Shown: positions 1 through 13,265, counted from the first letter of the stretch. The stretch is DNA of 64,000 nt from Leptobrachium leishanense (GCA_009667805.1 CM019065.1:18736611-18800610); one strand, 5' to 3'. Notes: a model not told the origin generated them from the letters alone. A program made the numbers and translations.

Positions 1-48
1 CGGTAATGCGGAGGACGCGCTGAGCGCGTCCTCCGCATTGAAGTGGTT
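1..48. repeat. End fragment of a piggyBac-like (TTAA) MITE
   Basis: It holds the palindrome GGACGCGCTGAGCGCGTCC and stops at GGTTAA, as at the inner ends of the full copies near 22.5 kb and 41.8 kb. It is cut by the window start. Confidence 0.6.
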
Positions 49-51
49 AAA

Positions 52-437
52 TGGTGTTTTTTTAAAAAATGTATTCTGTAACAGACCTTTTTATTGTTAT
101 TCATAGGACCTTATATGTTATTTCCAGGAATTTTCATCCATCATTTTTTATTTTTTTTTAAAAACGCCATTTTTTTTCCCCGTTCGTCGGCCGGTCGGAG
201 TCGTTCGGCAGTCTGTTTGACGGATCGTCATCTTTTTTCGGGGGTTTCTGGCTGCGTTCGGCTGTTTTTCGGCGGATTATCCGATCGATTCGGCAGCATT
301 CGGTGGGTCCACTTCGGGGACCCTAACGTGAAGGCTGATTTCACAGTAGGGTCGGCGAATTGAAGTCGACAAAGTGCGCCGAATGAGAGAGCACTGAAAT
401 CTCCGTGACATTTCGGTGCTCTCTGAGTAACCCCTTC
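52..437 (+). repeat. A-type MITE, 3' half
   Basis: It matches the GC-rich end of the A-type elements: CTGTAACAGACC, then a CGTTCGTCGGC block, the GGGACCCTAACGTGAAGG box and a terminal CTCTGAGTAACCCC. The 5' half is missing. Confidence 0.6.
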
Positions 438-520
438 AGAGAAATCGACGACCTTACAAAAACAATCTGTCGCCACCTAGTGGTAAAATATATAGGAAAA
501 AAAACAGCAATTGAAACAAT

Positions 521-600
521 TATTATTATTATTGTTCTTTATTTATAAAGCGCCGGCATATTCCGCAGCGCTGAATAAAATAAGACAGGGCTATAATGAA
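521..600 (-). repeat. Truncated L2-like 3' tail
   Basis: Read on the minus strand this is the TTTATAAATAAAGAA plus (AAT)n end seen on the L2-like LINEs near 51.4 and 54.8 kb, including the CAGCGCTG box. The rest of 441-735 shows nothing I recognise. Confidence 0.5.
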
Positions 601-737
601 ACAGACTTCCAGTACAGCAGCTTGTATCTACAATGGGGGCAAATCCCCAAATCTCCAAAGAAAAGTCCAATCCATTAAAGTAGCGGAAATCAGCGCCTCA
701 TAAAGGGTTACCTCGAGGTAAATGGAAATACATGTTA

Positions 738-1579
738 GGGGTTATTCAGAGAGCATTGAATATCACCGACATTTCTGTGCACTGTTGTTCCTCGACTTCG
801 GATAATAAAATTCCCTGACCCTGCAGTGAATTCAGCATTCAAAGTAGGGTCCCCGCAAGGAACTAGCTGCCGAACCGAACAGAAAAACCACTGCATCGAA
901 CGTAAAAACTGCTGCAAAACCGCCGAAAAAACCCTGAACGCATTTGAAAAAAGCCGACGATCCGCCGAACACAGCGCTGACCAGCCGCCAGAAAAATCCG
1001 ACAAGCTGACGAACGGGGTAAAAAAAAAACAAAAAACATTGAAAGTGTCAACATTTAAACGCTGTTTGCAAAAAAACTACCGGCCGAAAATGTCTGGAAT
1101 TTACATATATGGCCCTATGAATAATAATAAACGGGACTGTTACAGAAAAAACGAAAAAACGCTTTTAAGAAAAAATCTGAACCAATCTTTTTTGCTGAAA
1201 ATATGCCTAAAAAAAAATTCCAAAAATAATTAAATAAAGAGACTTTTTGCTGCAGATGAAGAATAAACGGTTGAATAAATATTTAATAGAAACGGGAATA
1301 TTTTTAACATTGAAACCTATGGGGTTCGCCTGAATTAACCTGACGAATGAAAACACCGAACAGCAGGGCATTTCACTGACATTTCTCTGCTGTTCAGTGT
1401 CTGTGAATAGATTAACCATTGCTTCTCTATGGGGGATTTCACTGCCGTCGAACAGGCACAGTACTTGCTGGCAACTGCCTGCTCTGTGAATAGCCGAATG
1501 GCCATGGAATGGCACCGTACGGGGAAATTCACTGTTCGGCGCAATGTTGTGACTAGATCGTATCTCTCTGAATAACCCT
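738..1579 (-). repeat. A-type MITE, near full length
   Basis: Bounded by GGGGTTATTCAGAGAG and CTCTCTGAATAACCC. The interior has the TTTGCAAACAGCG-type box (here inverted), the AT-rich core with AAGAGACTTTTTGCTGCAG and the ACCGAACAGCAG block. It lies just after TTA and close to a TAA, so a 3-bp duplication is possible but not firm. No coding capacity. 1580-1911 has nothing recognisable. Confidence 0.65.
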
Positions 1580-1911
1580 GCTAAAATGTAAGCCGCCGGG
1601 AGGAGACTCAGTGGTCCCCAATCAACATTTCACCCCCCTAGTCTGAGCTCATTTGACCATTTTTGCTCATCCCATAATTCATTGCAGGAACCAGACAAAT
1701 TATATGTTGGTTTTTTCCAAAGTGGAGTCAAAATATATGAAACTAGCAAAAATGTAGCAAGTGCTGAAAACACAGAGCAGGTGCTGTTACCAGTCCGGCC
1801 ACTAGGTGTCTCCACACACCACACAATATACTGAATGTGTATCAATAAAGATGTAGACAAAGAAAAAGTGGTTCAAAATATTGTGTATATCACGTCAGGT
1901 CAGAATACTAT

Positions 1912-2005
1912 CAGGGTTATTCAAAGAAAGGTGAAAATCAGGAGAATTGGCAGGAGGAGAGAACAATCTAGACCAAACAGTCGAAAGATAAAAATAGTTT
2001 TTCCA
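1912..2005 (+). repeat. C-type inverted-arm repeat, one arm
   Basis: Starts CAGGGTTATTCAAAG and continues with an AGGAGAATTGGCAGGAG block and a CAATCTAGACCAAA block shared with the 27.9-28.85 kb repeat. Confidence 0.5.
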
Positions 2006-2109
2006 CTTTTTATCTTTGAAACCTTTTTATGGGTTACTTTTTAAATAAATCAACCAATCAGAAATGGCGAATCTGCTGCTGTGTTTGTATTAGGAAATAT
2101 GCAACTTTA

Positions 2110-2700
2110 ACCAAAATTGAAAGAAAAGCCGAGGCCAGGCATTCCTTATATCCGTCAGCGTCTCAAGGCCTTGATGTTCAGGCAGACCTTGGACGTGAAT
2201 GTTGCAGCTGCAGCCTCGGTTACCCAAGTCCTCTTCATGTCATCGGAGGTCCAGGAGAAAGGTTCCATGACGGGTGGTGTCCCTTGCGTAGTTTTGTTGC
2301 GGTCCTGACTTCGTTGGGCACACACGGTCCTTCCGACCCTGCAGATCTGTCCAGATGGACTGAAGCCTGGTACAGATCAGGTATTTAATATCCTCCTCCA
2401 GCAAGACCAGGTCCACTCCTGTGGACTTGCTATGGGAGATTGCTCAGAGTTCCAAGTGCATAAGGGAAAGTCGGGGTCTTCTGTCGCGTTGTGGAGCGAA
2501 GGTGGGGAGGACGGTGGGTCCAACACCATGTCAGCAGAGTGGAGTGAATCCAGTGATGTGGCTGTGTTCCACAGAAACAGATCCATCAAGCTCTGGCAGT
2601 AATCAGGACAGGCTCCGGGGTTTTGGGTGATCTGCCAGTTGAATCCCGTGGATGCTTTGGGCAGAGAGGAAAGCTTTGATTGGGTCAGGATGCCAGAACT
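2110..2700 (-). pseudogene. L1-type LINE ORF1 remnant
   Basis: On the minus strand, broken frames read LEEDIKYLICTRLQS followed by EEDLGNRGCSCNI and QGLPEHQGLETLTDI. This resembles the coiled coil and the (D)LENRxRRNNIRIRGLPE region of L1/Tx1-type ORF1 proteins. The segment between about 2400 and 2700 is open in one frame but looks like the shifted N-terminal part. Frameshifts and stops make it non-functional. The assignment rests on short motifs only. Confidence 0.4.
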
Positions 2701-2705
2701 CAAAA

Positions 2706-2932
2706 TTAGTGATGGGCCAAACAACCCCATGTTCGGTTTGCATTCGAACTCGAACATCCGAAAAAGTTTGACCGCGAACTGGAACACGATTCGAACACCA
2801 TTAAAGTCAATGGGGCTCGAACGTTCGAAAATTAAGGTCCCCTCCAAGAGAGCATATATTGGTCATAAAAGGTGTATGCCCGTCCGGGTACTGCCCTGGG
2901 GGACAGGAAACAATGGGAAAAAAAAAGAGTTT
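2706..2932 (+). repeat. Fragment of the TAGGGATGAGC-type hAT MITE
   Basis: It matches 27407-27640: repeated CGAAC motifs, CATATATTGGTCATAAAAGG and the CCCTGGGGGACAGGAAACAA block. The second end is missing. Confidence 0.55.
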
Positions 2933-2936
2933 TTAA

Positions 2937-3030
2937 CCCTTTCACTGCTGAGTGCTGAGCCGTTTTTACCGCTGTGCATTGAGCTAATTTTTACCGCTTT
3001 TGCTCATGTTTAAACGCGATTTGAAACCAT
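2937..3030 (+). repeat. Fragment of a piggyBac-like MITE
   Basis: TTAA followed by CCCTTTCACTGCTGAG and the TTTTTACCGCTTTTGCTCAT block, matching the outer end of the copies at 21.2 and 40.7 kb. It stops at a minisatellite. Confidence 0.55.
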
Positions 3031-3204
3031 GGGAAATGTTTGAGCAACAACGAGTGGGAAATGTTTGAGCAACAACGAGTGGGAAATGTTTGACCAACAA
3101 CGAGTGGGAAATGTTTGACCAACAACGAGTGGGAAATGTTTGACCAACAATGAGTGGGAAATGTTTGACCAACAACGAGTGGGAAATGTTTGACCAACAC
3201 ACAG
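3031..3204 (+). repeat. 25-bp minisatellite, about 7 copies
   Basis: Unit starts GGGAAATGTTTGACCAACAA and ends CGAGT. Copies start at 3031, 3056, 3081, 3106, 3131, 3156 and 3181 with one or two changes each. Confidence 0.95.
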
Positions 3205-3254
3205 GACAGGGTATACCTGAAATAGGCCAGACGGTATACAAGGACGCATTTTAA

Positions 3255-3490
3255 CACAATGCCCTGCTGTTCGGTGTTTTCATTCGACAGGTTTATTCAG
3301 GCGAATCCCATAGGCTTTAATGTTAAAAATATTCCCGTTTTAATTCAATATTTAATAAACCGTTTATTATTATATTCCGCTGTAAAAAGTCTCTTTATTT
3401 ATAGATTTTTTAAGGATCTTTTAAGCATTTTTCGGATTATTTTTTTTAAAACGTTTTTTTTTCTCAAACTTTTTCCCTACTCAAAATAAG
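3255..3490 (+). repeat. A-type MITE core fragment
   Basis: Contains the GGCGAATCCCATAGGCTT, ATTCCCGTTTTAATTCAATA and AGTCTCTTTATTTATAG boxes, without either terminus. 3491-4027 holds nothing I recognise. Confidence 0.6.
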
Positions 3491-4027
3491 CTCAGCATAC
3501 TTGGTGAAATGACTCAACAACGAAGGGGGATAAATCTTTTAGGATCACGGCTTCTATAACCAAATCTCAATAAGGGACTACTTTTGGCTTGAAAATGGGA
3601 GGGTCCATAGGCATATCCATATAAATGATGTGGGTGTGGTTTGGATGACCTGGGTGGATCCATGCAGCCACGTCTGGTTTTCAATTGTGCAAATGGCCAA
3701 GCCAAGACTGGTGTCACCCATCTCTTGCTTATGGAGCAGGACAACATGTTATTGTTATAGGCTTATAAAATAACATGGTTGAAGACAGCACAAATCCCAA
3801 GTGCCCTTTTTTGGGGGAGGGGTCAGGGAGTCACTATTTTTAGATTAGTCCTTCTGAATAGTGACGAACGGTTCCAGTTTTCGAGGGACAGCTTGGGTTT
3901 GCTCTTGGTGTGTTGGGTGTTGCCCCAGGACTCTGTCCTGAGATTGAGACTTGCGGCAGATGACTTAAGTCTTCAATACTGGGATGATTAACCCATTGAG
4001 ATACTGAGCCCAAACTTGGAACACTGA

Positions 4028-4854
4028 CAGGGTTATTCAGAGAGCACCGAAATGTCATGACAATCAAATTCCCTGAAGTGCAGGAAAAATGCGCTGACCG
4101 CTTCCGAAAAACCGCCGCAAAACCGCCGAATAACCACTGCGCGCATCCGAAAAAAGCTGAACACCGCCGGGAAAAACCCTGAACGTGGCCAAAAAAAAGC
4201 CGATCCGCCGGACACAGCGCTGACCAGCCACCGGAAAAGATGACAAGCCGACGAACGGGGTAAACCGCCCCCAACAAAAAAAACACGATTGAAAGTTTCA
4301 AATTTGAAACGCTGTTTGGAAAAAAACTACAGGACGAGAAAGTGTCTGGAATTAACACATAAGATCCTATGAATGATAAGAAAAAGTTCTGTTACAGGAA
4401 AAGGAAAAACGCTATTTAAAAAAAATTGTGAAATTTTGCTGAAACAAAAATCCAGAAAAATGCCTGAAAGATCCTAAAAATCAATAAATTAAGAGACTTT
4501 TTGCTGCAGATTAAAATTATAAACGGTTTATTGGATATTGAATTAAAACTGGAATATTTTTAACATTGAAGCCTATGGGATTCGCCTGATTAAACCTGTC
4601 GAATGAAACCACCGAACAGCAGGGCATTTCACTGACATTTCTCTGCTGTTCGGTGTCTCTGAATAGATTAACCATTGCTTCTCTATGAGGGATTTCACTG
4701 CCGTCGAACAGGCACCGTACGTACAGGCCATACGCCCAAATTTGGCGAACTGCCTGCTTTCTAAATAGCTGAATGACCACGAAATGTCACCGTACGGGGA
4801 AAATCACTGTTCAGTTCAGAGGGGCCAGTTTGACTCTCTCGGAATAACCCCTTG
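4028..4854 (-). repeat. A-type MITE, full length
   Basis: Starts CAGGGTTATTCAGAGAG, ends CTCTCTCGGAATAACCCC, with the standard interior in the same order as 738-1579. No clear target duplication was found. Confidence 0.65.
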
Positions 4855-4953
4855 AGAGTTTTGGCAACTGTGCCTTATGTCCCGCTTTTCTCTCCAAATA
4901 TGCCCCATTTGAGGCGCTATGTGTATGTTCTGTATATGTAAAGAAAGCAATAT

Positions 4954-5548
4954 CAGGATTATTCAAAGAGAGTCAATCTGGCCCTGAAATGTAACCGGAC
5001 ACCGAAACTCAACGAACGGTGCCATTTTGGGGCCATTCGGCTATTCAGCGAGCAGGCAATTAGCCAAATACTGGAGAATTGCCTGCACGTATGGTGCCTG
5101 TTCGGTGCCTGTTGAAGGGCAGTGAAATCCCCCATAGAGAAGCAATGCTTTGTCTATTCAGACACTGAACAGCAGGGAAAAGTTGCCGAAATGCCCTGCC
5201 ATTTGGTGGTTTCATTCGAGAGGTTTATTCAGGCGAATCCCATAGGCTTCAATGTTAAAAATATTCCCATTTTAATTCAATATCTAATAAACCGTTTATT
5301 ATTTTATTCTGCAGCAAAAAGTCTCTTTATTTTTAGAATTTTTAGGATCTTTTAGGCATTTTTAGAAAAAAAATTTGCAAACTTTTTTTCTGTTTTTTTT
5401 TCACCTCGTTCGTCTGCGTGCCGGCTTTTTCCGGCAGCTGTTTTGCGCTGTGATCGGTGGCTAGTCGGGTTTCTCTGGCGTGTTCGGCATTGTTAATCCA
5501 GCTGTTTCTGCGGGTTTCGGTGAGTGTTCAGTGAGTGCTCGGCATTTT
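4954..5548 (+). repeat. A-type MITE, end truncated by satellite
   Basis: Starts CAGGATTATTCAAAGAG and runs through the core into the GC-rich end (CCGGCTTTTTCCGGCAGC). It stops where the 365-bp satellite begins. Confidence 0.6.
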
Positions 5549-5549
5549 T

Positions 5550-7345
5550 GTTTAATATTAATCCTATTTAGTTTTTTTTATTAAAATTATTTGAATTGTT
5601 AATCAAGGTTATTACTGAAAACTAAAAAAAAATACATTGTTACATAGAATTGTTTTCAGATTTTAATTACTGTGTATTTAACAGCTTTATGGAGATTTTT
5701 GGATTAAATTTTTTTATTTTCGCATCAAAAGAATATACATGACATGCTTCTTGTAGCAATCTGGTTAATTGTAAAATTATTAATGTGAATCCTATGCATA
5801 TAATAATTAATCAGGATCGGATGTGTATTCGCTTGCCGTGATTTTAAATAATAAATAAATACAATGATTGTATTTTTAAATTGTGTTGTTCCATTTTATT
5901 ATATGTTTTAATTTTTGTTTAATATTAATCCTACTTAACTTTTAATTAAAAGTAATTGAATTGATATTCAAGCTTATTACAGAAAACAACAATAAATACA
6001 TTGTTACATAGAATTGTTTTCAGATTTTAATTTCTGATTATTTAACAGCTTTTTGGAGATTTTCGGATTAAAATATTTTTATTTTCGCATCAAAAGAATA
6101 TACATGACATGCTTCTTGTAGCAATCTGGTTAATTGTAAAATTATTAATGTGAATCCTATGCATATAATAATTAATCAGGATCGGATGTGTATTCGCTTG
6201 CCGTGATTTTAAATAATAAATAAATACAATGATTGTATTTTTAAATTGTGTTGTTCCATTTTATTATATGTTTTAATTTTTGTTTAATATTAATCCTACT
6301 TAACTTTTAATTAAAAGTAATTGAATTGATATTCAAGCTTATTACAAACAACAACAATAAATACATTGTTACATAGAATTGTTTTCAGATTTTAATTTCT
6401 GATTATTTAACAGCTTTTTGGAGATTTTCGGATTAAAATATTTTTATTTTCGCAGTAAAAAAAAATACATGACATGCTTTTGGTAGCATACAGGTTAATT
6501 GTAAAATATATTAATGTGAATCCTATGCATATAATAATTAATCGGGATCGGATGTGTATTCGCTTGCCGTGATTTTAAATAATAAATAAATACAATGATT
6601 GTATTTTTAAATTGTGTTGTTCCATTTTATTATATGTTTTAATTTTTGTTTAATATTAATCCTACTTAACTTTTAATTAAAAGTAATTGAATTGATATCC
6701 AAGCTTATTACAGAAAACAAACAAAAAATACATTTTTATATAGGATTTTTTCAGCTTTTAATTACTGATTATTTTAACAGCTTTTTGGAGATTTTTGGAT
6801 TAAAATATCTTATTTTTGCATCAAAAAATATACATGACATGTTTCTGGTAGCGTACAGGTTAATTGTAAAAATATAAATGTGAATCCTATGTATATAATA
6901 ATTAATCGGGATCGGATCTGTATTCGCTTGCCGTGATTTTAAATAATAAATAAATACAATGATTGTATTTTTAAATTGTGTTGTTCCATTTTATTTTATG
7001 TTTTAATTTTGTTTAAAATTAATACTATTTAGTTTTTTTTATTAATATTAATTGAATTGTTATTCAAGCTTATTACAGAAAACAAAAAAAAATACATTGT
7101 TACACAGAATTGTTTTCAGATTTTAATTTCTGATTATTTAACAGCTTTATGGAGATTTTCGGGTTAAAATATTTTTATTTTCGAATTAAAAAAATATACA
7201 TGACATGCTTCTGGTAGCGTACAGGTTAATTGTAAAATATATTAATGTGAATCCTATGTATATAATAATTAATCGGGATCGGATGTGTATTCGCTTGCCG
7301 TGATTTTAAATAATAAATAAATAAAATGATTGTATTTATTAAAAT
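5550..7345. repeat. AT-rich satellite, about 365-bp unit, nearly 5 copies
   Basis: The landmark ATCGGATGTGTATTCGCTTG recurs near 5816, 6180, 6546, 6911 and 7276 (one copy has a single change), so the period is 364-366 bp. Units differ by a few percent and small indels. No coding capacity. 7346-8105 beyond it shows no gene or repeat I can name. Confidence 0.93.
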
Positions 7346-8105
7346 ATTGTTAAAAAAATGAAATGCATGCAGACGTTTTATTCTAATTTGCAATATTTAA
7401 TATAAGAAAGCATTTAACAACTGTGTTTAGATTTCATCCGGCAGAGACGGCTCCTCTGGGGCCTGGGCTTGTCATTTTCCATCATGCTGTCTTGCACACT
7501 CTGGGAAGCCGCCGGGCTATTAACATTGGGCTCCTCAGGGAGCAGAGACTCCTAGAGGGAAAGTGAGCAGCAGGTGTGATGGGAGGAGTAATTATCTATC
7601 ATTACCTCATTAAGGATCTGGCAGGCGCCTTGATCTGCAATTTGTTGACTCCCCTGAGGAGCCCAGAGAAGGAAAACACAGAATGTATGTACTCTGGGAG
7701 CCGCAAACACAGCCTGAGATACTGCTGTGTGTCCAGAGCTCATGGCTTTGGTCTATAGAGGGTTAAGTCTGAGCTGCTGTCTGGGCTTTCAGATATTGCT
7801 ATCTTTCATAAACGCTAAAACATGATTTTATATTTTATTACACATTCATATATCTCTTATCGGGCTCGTCGTAACGTGTAAACGCTTTGACCTCAATCTC
7901 ATTAATCAGTAAAACGTGGATTTTGTGTCGCTTGTTATTGTTGACATTTCGTGATCGTGATATCCTTTTATTTATGAAAAAACTCGAAAACACAGAATAA
8001 TATATTTTTTTAACTAAGATAAAACTTAACGTGTGTGAATAAAAGAATGGATAGAATTCTACGAACCTTCCTCCTCATTATCATATCATTAATTATTCGT
8101 AAAAG

Positions 8106-8820
8106 GGGTTATTCAAAGAAATGTAACCCGACACTGAAATTCAGCAAACGGTGACATTTCGGGGCCATTCGGCTATTCAGAGAGCAGGCGATTCGTCAAA
8201 TTTTGACGAATTGCCTGCACATACGGTGCCTGTTCGACGGCAGTGAAATCCCTCATAGAGAAGCAATGGTTAATCTATTCACAGACACCAAACAGCAGTG
8301 AAAGGTTGCCAAAAGGCCCTGCTATTCGTGGTTTCATTCGACAGGTTTATTCAGGCGAATCCCATAGGCTTCAATGTTAAAAATATTCCCGTTTTAATTC
8401 AATATCTAATAAACCGTTTATTATTTTATAAAGTCTCTTTATTTATTGATTTTTATTATCATTCGTTGGATCTTTATATGTAAATTCCAGACATTTTCAT
8501 TCAGTAGTTTTTTTGCAAACAGCGTTTCAATTTTCAAATCTGATTGGTGGCTGCTTGGGTTTCTCCGACGTGTTCGGCGGGGATAATCCAGCTGTTTTGC
8601 GGCTTTTAGTGAGTGTTCGGCGGGGTTTGCGCTGAGTGTTCGTCGGGTTGGCGGTGAGTGTTTGGCGGGTTTGCAGCGGGTTTTCCCTGCACTTCGGAGA
8701 CCTGTGGTGCTTGCTGAATACACCGCAGGGGCGCCAAAATAGTATAGACGAATTGCGCCATATTGAAGCGAACGAAAAGTCACCGAACGTACAGTGACTT
8801 TTCGATTCTCTTTGAATCCT
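8106..8820 (+). repeat. A-type MITE, variant interior
   Basis: Starts GGGGTTATTCAAAG, carries the core, then a variant GC-rich end with a GTGTTCGGCGGG block, and ends TTCTCTTTGAATCC. Confidence 0.6.
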
Positions 8821-8821
8821 A

Positions 8822-8930
8822 TAGGGATGCACCAATATCACTTTTTTAAGACCGAGTACGAGTACTGATAGTTTTATTCAAGTACTCACCGATACCAATT
8901 ACCGATTCTTTTTCTTAAAGGGACAGGACA
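8822..8930 (+). mobile_element. hAT-type MITE end (TAGGGATGCACC)
   Basis: TAGGGATGCACCAATATCAC followed by a CGAGTACGAGTAC tract is a typical vertebrate hAT terminus. A matching inverted end lies at 15700-15828, but the flanks do not give a clean 8-bp duplication, so one 7-kb element is not claimed. Confidence 0.5.
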
Positions 8931-8969
8931 CATTTTTTTCTAAAGCAAAAACAACATAACGAATTTTTT

Positions 8970-9199
8970 TTTCCATTGCTGAATAGTGATTAATAATAAT
9001 AATAATAATAATAATTAATCACTATTCTATTCACTATTCAGCAATGGAAAAATATGTCATTTTATTTATTCATGCTGTATTCACAGCACGGTCAAAGATG
9101 AATGAATATTAATTTGATGTAATCACTGATTATATCAAATTAATATCCATTCATCATCTTTGACCGTGCTGTGAATACAGCATGAATAAATAAAATGAC
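8970..9199. repeat. Two adjacent long palindromes
   Basis: 8970-9050 is an inverted repeat with 25-base arms and an (AAT)n loop. 9056-9199 is an inverted repeat with arms of about 63 bases, nearly perfect, and a loop of about 15. Both would form strong hairpins. Confidence 0.9.
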
Positions 9200-9289
9200 A
9201 GCAGTGTAAAATGCAGATCTCCCTCTCTGGAAGAGCTACACAGCAATAAAACTCAGTTACTGAGGAGTTCTGTGACACCCTCATAAACA

Positions 9290-12200
9290 CATCCATACCC
9301 CTGTTACCTCATATTACACCTCCATACCCCTGTTACCTCATATTACACCTCCATACCCCTGTTACATCATATTACACCTCCATACCCCTGTTACATCATA
9401 TTACACCTCCATAGCCCCTGTTACCTCATATTACACCTCCATACCCCTGTTACATCATATTACACCTCCATACCCCTGTTACCTCATATTACACCTCCAT
9501 ACCCCTGTTACCTCATATTACACATCCATACCTCTATTACATCATATTATACCCGTTACATCATATTATACCCGTTACATCATATTACACCTCCATACCC
9601 CTGTTACATCATATTTCACCTCCATACCCCTGTTACCTCATATTACACCTCCATACCCCTGTTACCTCATATTTCACCTCCATACCCCTGTTACCTCATA
9701 TTACACCTCCATACCCCTGTTACATCATATTACACCTCCATACCCCTGTTACCTCATAAACATATCCATACCCCTGTTACCTCATATTACACCTCCATAC
9801 CCCTGTTACCTCATATTACATCTCCATACCCCTGTTACATCATATTTCACCTCCATACCCCTGTTACCTCATATTACACCTCCATACCCCTGTTACCTCA
9901 TATTTCACCTCCATACCCCTGTTACATCATATTACACCTCCATACCCCTGTTACATCATATTACACCTCCATACCCCTGTTACCTCATATTACATCTCCA
10001 TACCCCTGTTACATCATATTACACCTCCATACCCCTGTTACATCATATTACACCTCCATACCCCTGTTACCGCATATTACACCTCCATACCCCTGTTACC
10101 TCATATTACACCTCCATACCCCTGTTACATCATATTACACCTCCATATCCCTGATACATCATATTACACCTCCATACCCCTGTTACATCGTATTACACCT
10201 CCATACCCCTGTTACCTCATATTACACCTCCATACCCGTTACATCATATTTTACACCTTCCATAGCCCCTGTTACATCATATTACACCTCCAAAGCCCCT
10301 GTTACCTCATATTACACCTCCATACCCCTGTTACCTCATATTACACCTCCATACCCCTGTTACATCATATTACAACTCCAGAGCCCCTGTTACCTCATAT
10401 TACATCTCCATAGCCTCTGTTACCTCATATTACACCTCCATATCCATGTTACATCATATTACACCTCCATACCCCTGTTACCTCATAAACATATCCATAC
10501 CCCTGTTACCTCATATTACACCTCCATACCCCTGTTACCTCATATTACACATCCATACCTCTATTACTCATTCATTACCCGTTACATCATATTATACCCT
10601 GTTACATCATATTACACTTCCATACCCCTGTTACCTCATATTACACCTCCATACCTCTATTACATCATATTACACCTCCATACCCCTGTTACATCATATT
10701 ACACCTCCATATCCCTGTTACATCATATTACACCTCCATATCCCTGTTACATCATATTACACCTCCATACCCCTGTTACATCATATTACACCTCCAGAGC
10801 CCCTGTTACCTCATATTACACCTCCATACCCCTGTTACATCATATTACATCTCCATAGCCTCTGTTACCTCATATTACACCTCCATACCCCTTTTACCTC
10901 ATATTATACCTCCATACCCCTGTTACATCATATTACACCTCCATACCCATTACCTCATATTACACCTCCATACCCCTGTTACATCATATTACACCTCCAT
11001 ACCCCTGTTACCTCATATTACACCTCCATACCCGTTACCTCATAAACATATCCATACCCCTGTTACCTCATATTACACCTCCATACCCCTGTTACCTCAT
11101 ATTACATCTCCATACCCCTGTTACATCATATTACACCTCCATATCCCTGTTACATCATATTACACCTCCATACCCCTGTTAACTCATATTACACCTCCAT
11201 AGCCTCTGTTACCTCATAATACACCTCCATACCCCTGTTACCTCATATTACACCTCCATACCCCTGTTACCTCATATTACACCTCCATACCCGTTACCTC
11301 ATATTACACCTCAATACCCTTGTTACATCATATTACACCTCCATACCCCTGTTACATCATATTTTACACCTTCCATAGCCCCTGTTACATCATATTTTAC
11401 ACCTCCATAGCCCCTGTTACCTCATATTACACCTCCATACCCCTGTTACCTCATATTACACCTCCATACCCCCTGTTACATCCTATTACACATCCATACC
11501 CCTCTTACATCATATTTTACACCTTCCATAGCTCCTGTTATATCATATTACACCTCCATACCCCTGTTACATTATATTAACCTCCATATCCCCGTTACCT
11601 CAAATTACACCTCCATACCCCTGTTACATCATATTACACCTCCATACCCCTGTTACATCATATTTTACACTTTCCATAGCCCCGTTACCTCATATTACAC
11701 CTCCATACCCCTGTTACCTCATATTACACCTCCATACCTCTGTTACCTCATATTACACCCCTGTTACCTCATATTACACCTCCATACCCCTGTTACATCA
11801 TATTACACCTCCATACCCCTGTTACCTCATATTACACCTCCATACCCCTGTTACATCATATTACACTTCCATACCCCTGTTACATCATATTACACCTCCA
11901 TAGCCTCTGTTACCTCATATTACACCTCCATACCCCTGTTACCTCATATCACACCTCCATACCCCTGATACATCATATTACACCTCCATACCCCTGTTAC
12001 ATTATATTACACCTCCAGAGCCACTGTTACCTCATATTACACCTCCATACCCCTGTTACCTCATATTACACCTCCATACCCCTGTTACATCATATTACAC
12101 CTCCATACCCCTGTTACCTCATATTACACCTCCATACCCCTATTACATAATATTACACCTCCATACTCCTGTAACCTCATATTACACCTCCATACCTCTA

Positions 12201-13018
12201 TTACATCATATTACACCTCCATACCCCTGTTACATCATATTACACCTCCATATCCCTGTTACATCATATTACACCTCCATACCCCTATTACATCATATTA
12301 CACCTCCATACCCCTTTTACCTCATATTACACCTCCATACCCCTATTACATCATATTACACTTCCATACCCCTGTTACCTCATATTACACCTCCATACCC
12401 CTGCTACATCATATTACACCTCCATACCCCTGTTACATCATATTACACCTTAATACCCCTGTTACATCATATTACATCTCCATACCTCTATTACATCATA
12501 TTACACCTCCATACCCCTGTTACATCATATTACACCTCCAGAGCCCCTGTTACCTCATATTAAACCTCCATACCCCTGTTACATCATATTTACACCTCCA
12601 TAGCCTCTGTTACCTCAAATTACACCTCCATACCCCTGTTACATCATATTACACCTCCATACCCCTGTTACATCATATTACACCTCCATACCCCTGCTAC
12701 ATCATATTACACCTCCATAGCCTCTGTTACCTCAAATTACACCTCCCTACCCCTGTTACATCATATTACACCTCCATATCCCTGTTACATCATATTACAC
12801 CTCCATACCCCTGCTACATCATATTACACCTCCATACCCCTGTTACCTCATATTACACCTCCATACCCCTGTTACATCATATTACACCTCCATACCCCTG
12901 TTACATCATATTACACCTCCATAGCTCCTGTTACCTCATATTACACCTCTGTACCCCTGTTACATCATATTACACCTCCATACCCCTGTTACCTCATATT
13001 ACACCTCCATAGCCCCAT
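9290..13018. repeat. 29-bp minisatellite array, about 125 copies
   Basis: Unit is CACCTCCATACCCCTGTTAC plus MTCATATTA. The main variation is ACATCA against ACCTCA, with some GCCC/TCTG variants and occasional truncated units. Open frames here exist only because the unit lacks stops. 13019-13265 beyond it shows nothing. Confidence 0.97.
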
Positions 13019-13265
13019 TATCCAACCTGTAGGAGCCTCAGGGGATATCAGAAACATTTTTTAATTATAAATATTTCTTTAATGTTGCCTAAATTGAGGC
13101 TAAAATCCCAATGTCATCTGCTCCTTCCCTGGTTATCTCCCTGCACTCTGTAAGGAATTGCAACAGGTTTAGGACACCACTAGACCTCCAACATTGGCAA
13201 TAAGGACAGAGGAGATGAGTTAAACATCAGTAGAGGCTGTCCTCTGTATAACTCATACACATACA

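Noticed and set aside
2377..2847. Minus-strand frame of 156 codons as a host gene
   Set aside because: It runs into a hAT MITE fragment at its start, and neighbouring frames look like L1-type ORF1 debris.
10446..11580. Open frames of 199 and 86 codons
   Set aside because: Translations of the 29-bp minisatellite, with no gene context.
9290..13018. CRISPR-like array
   Set aside because: Units are contiguous with no unique spacers and the genome is eukaryotic.
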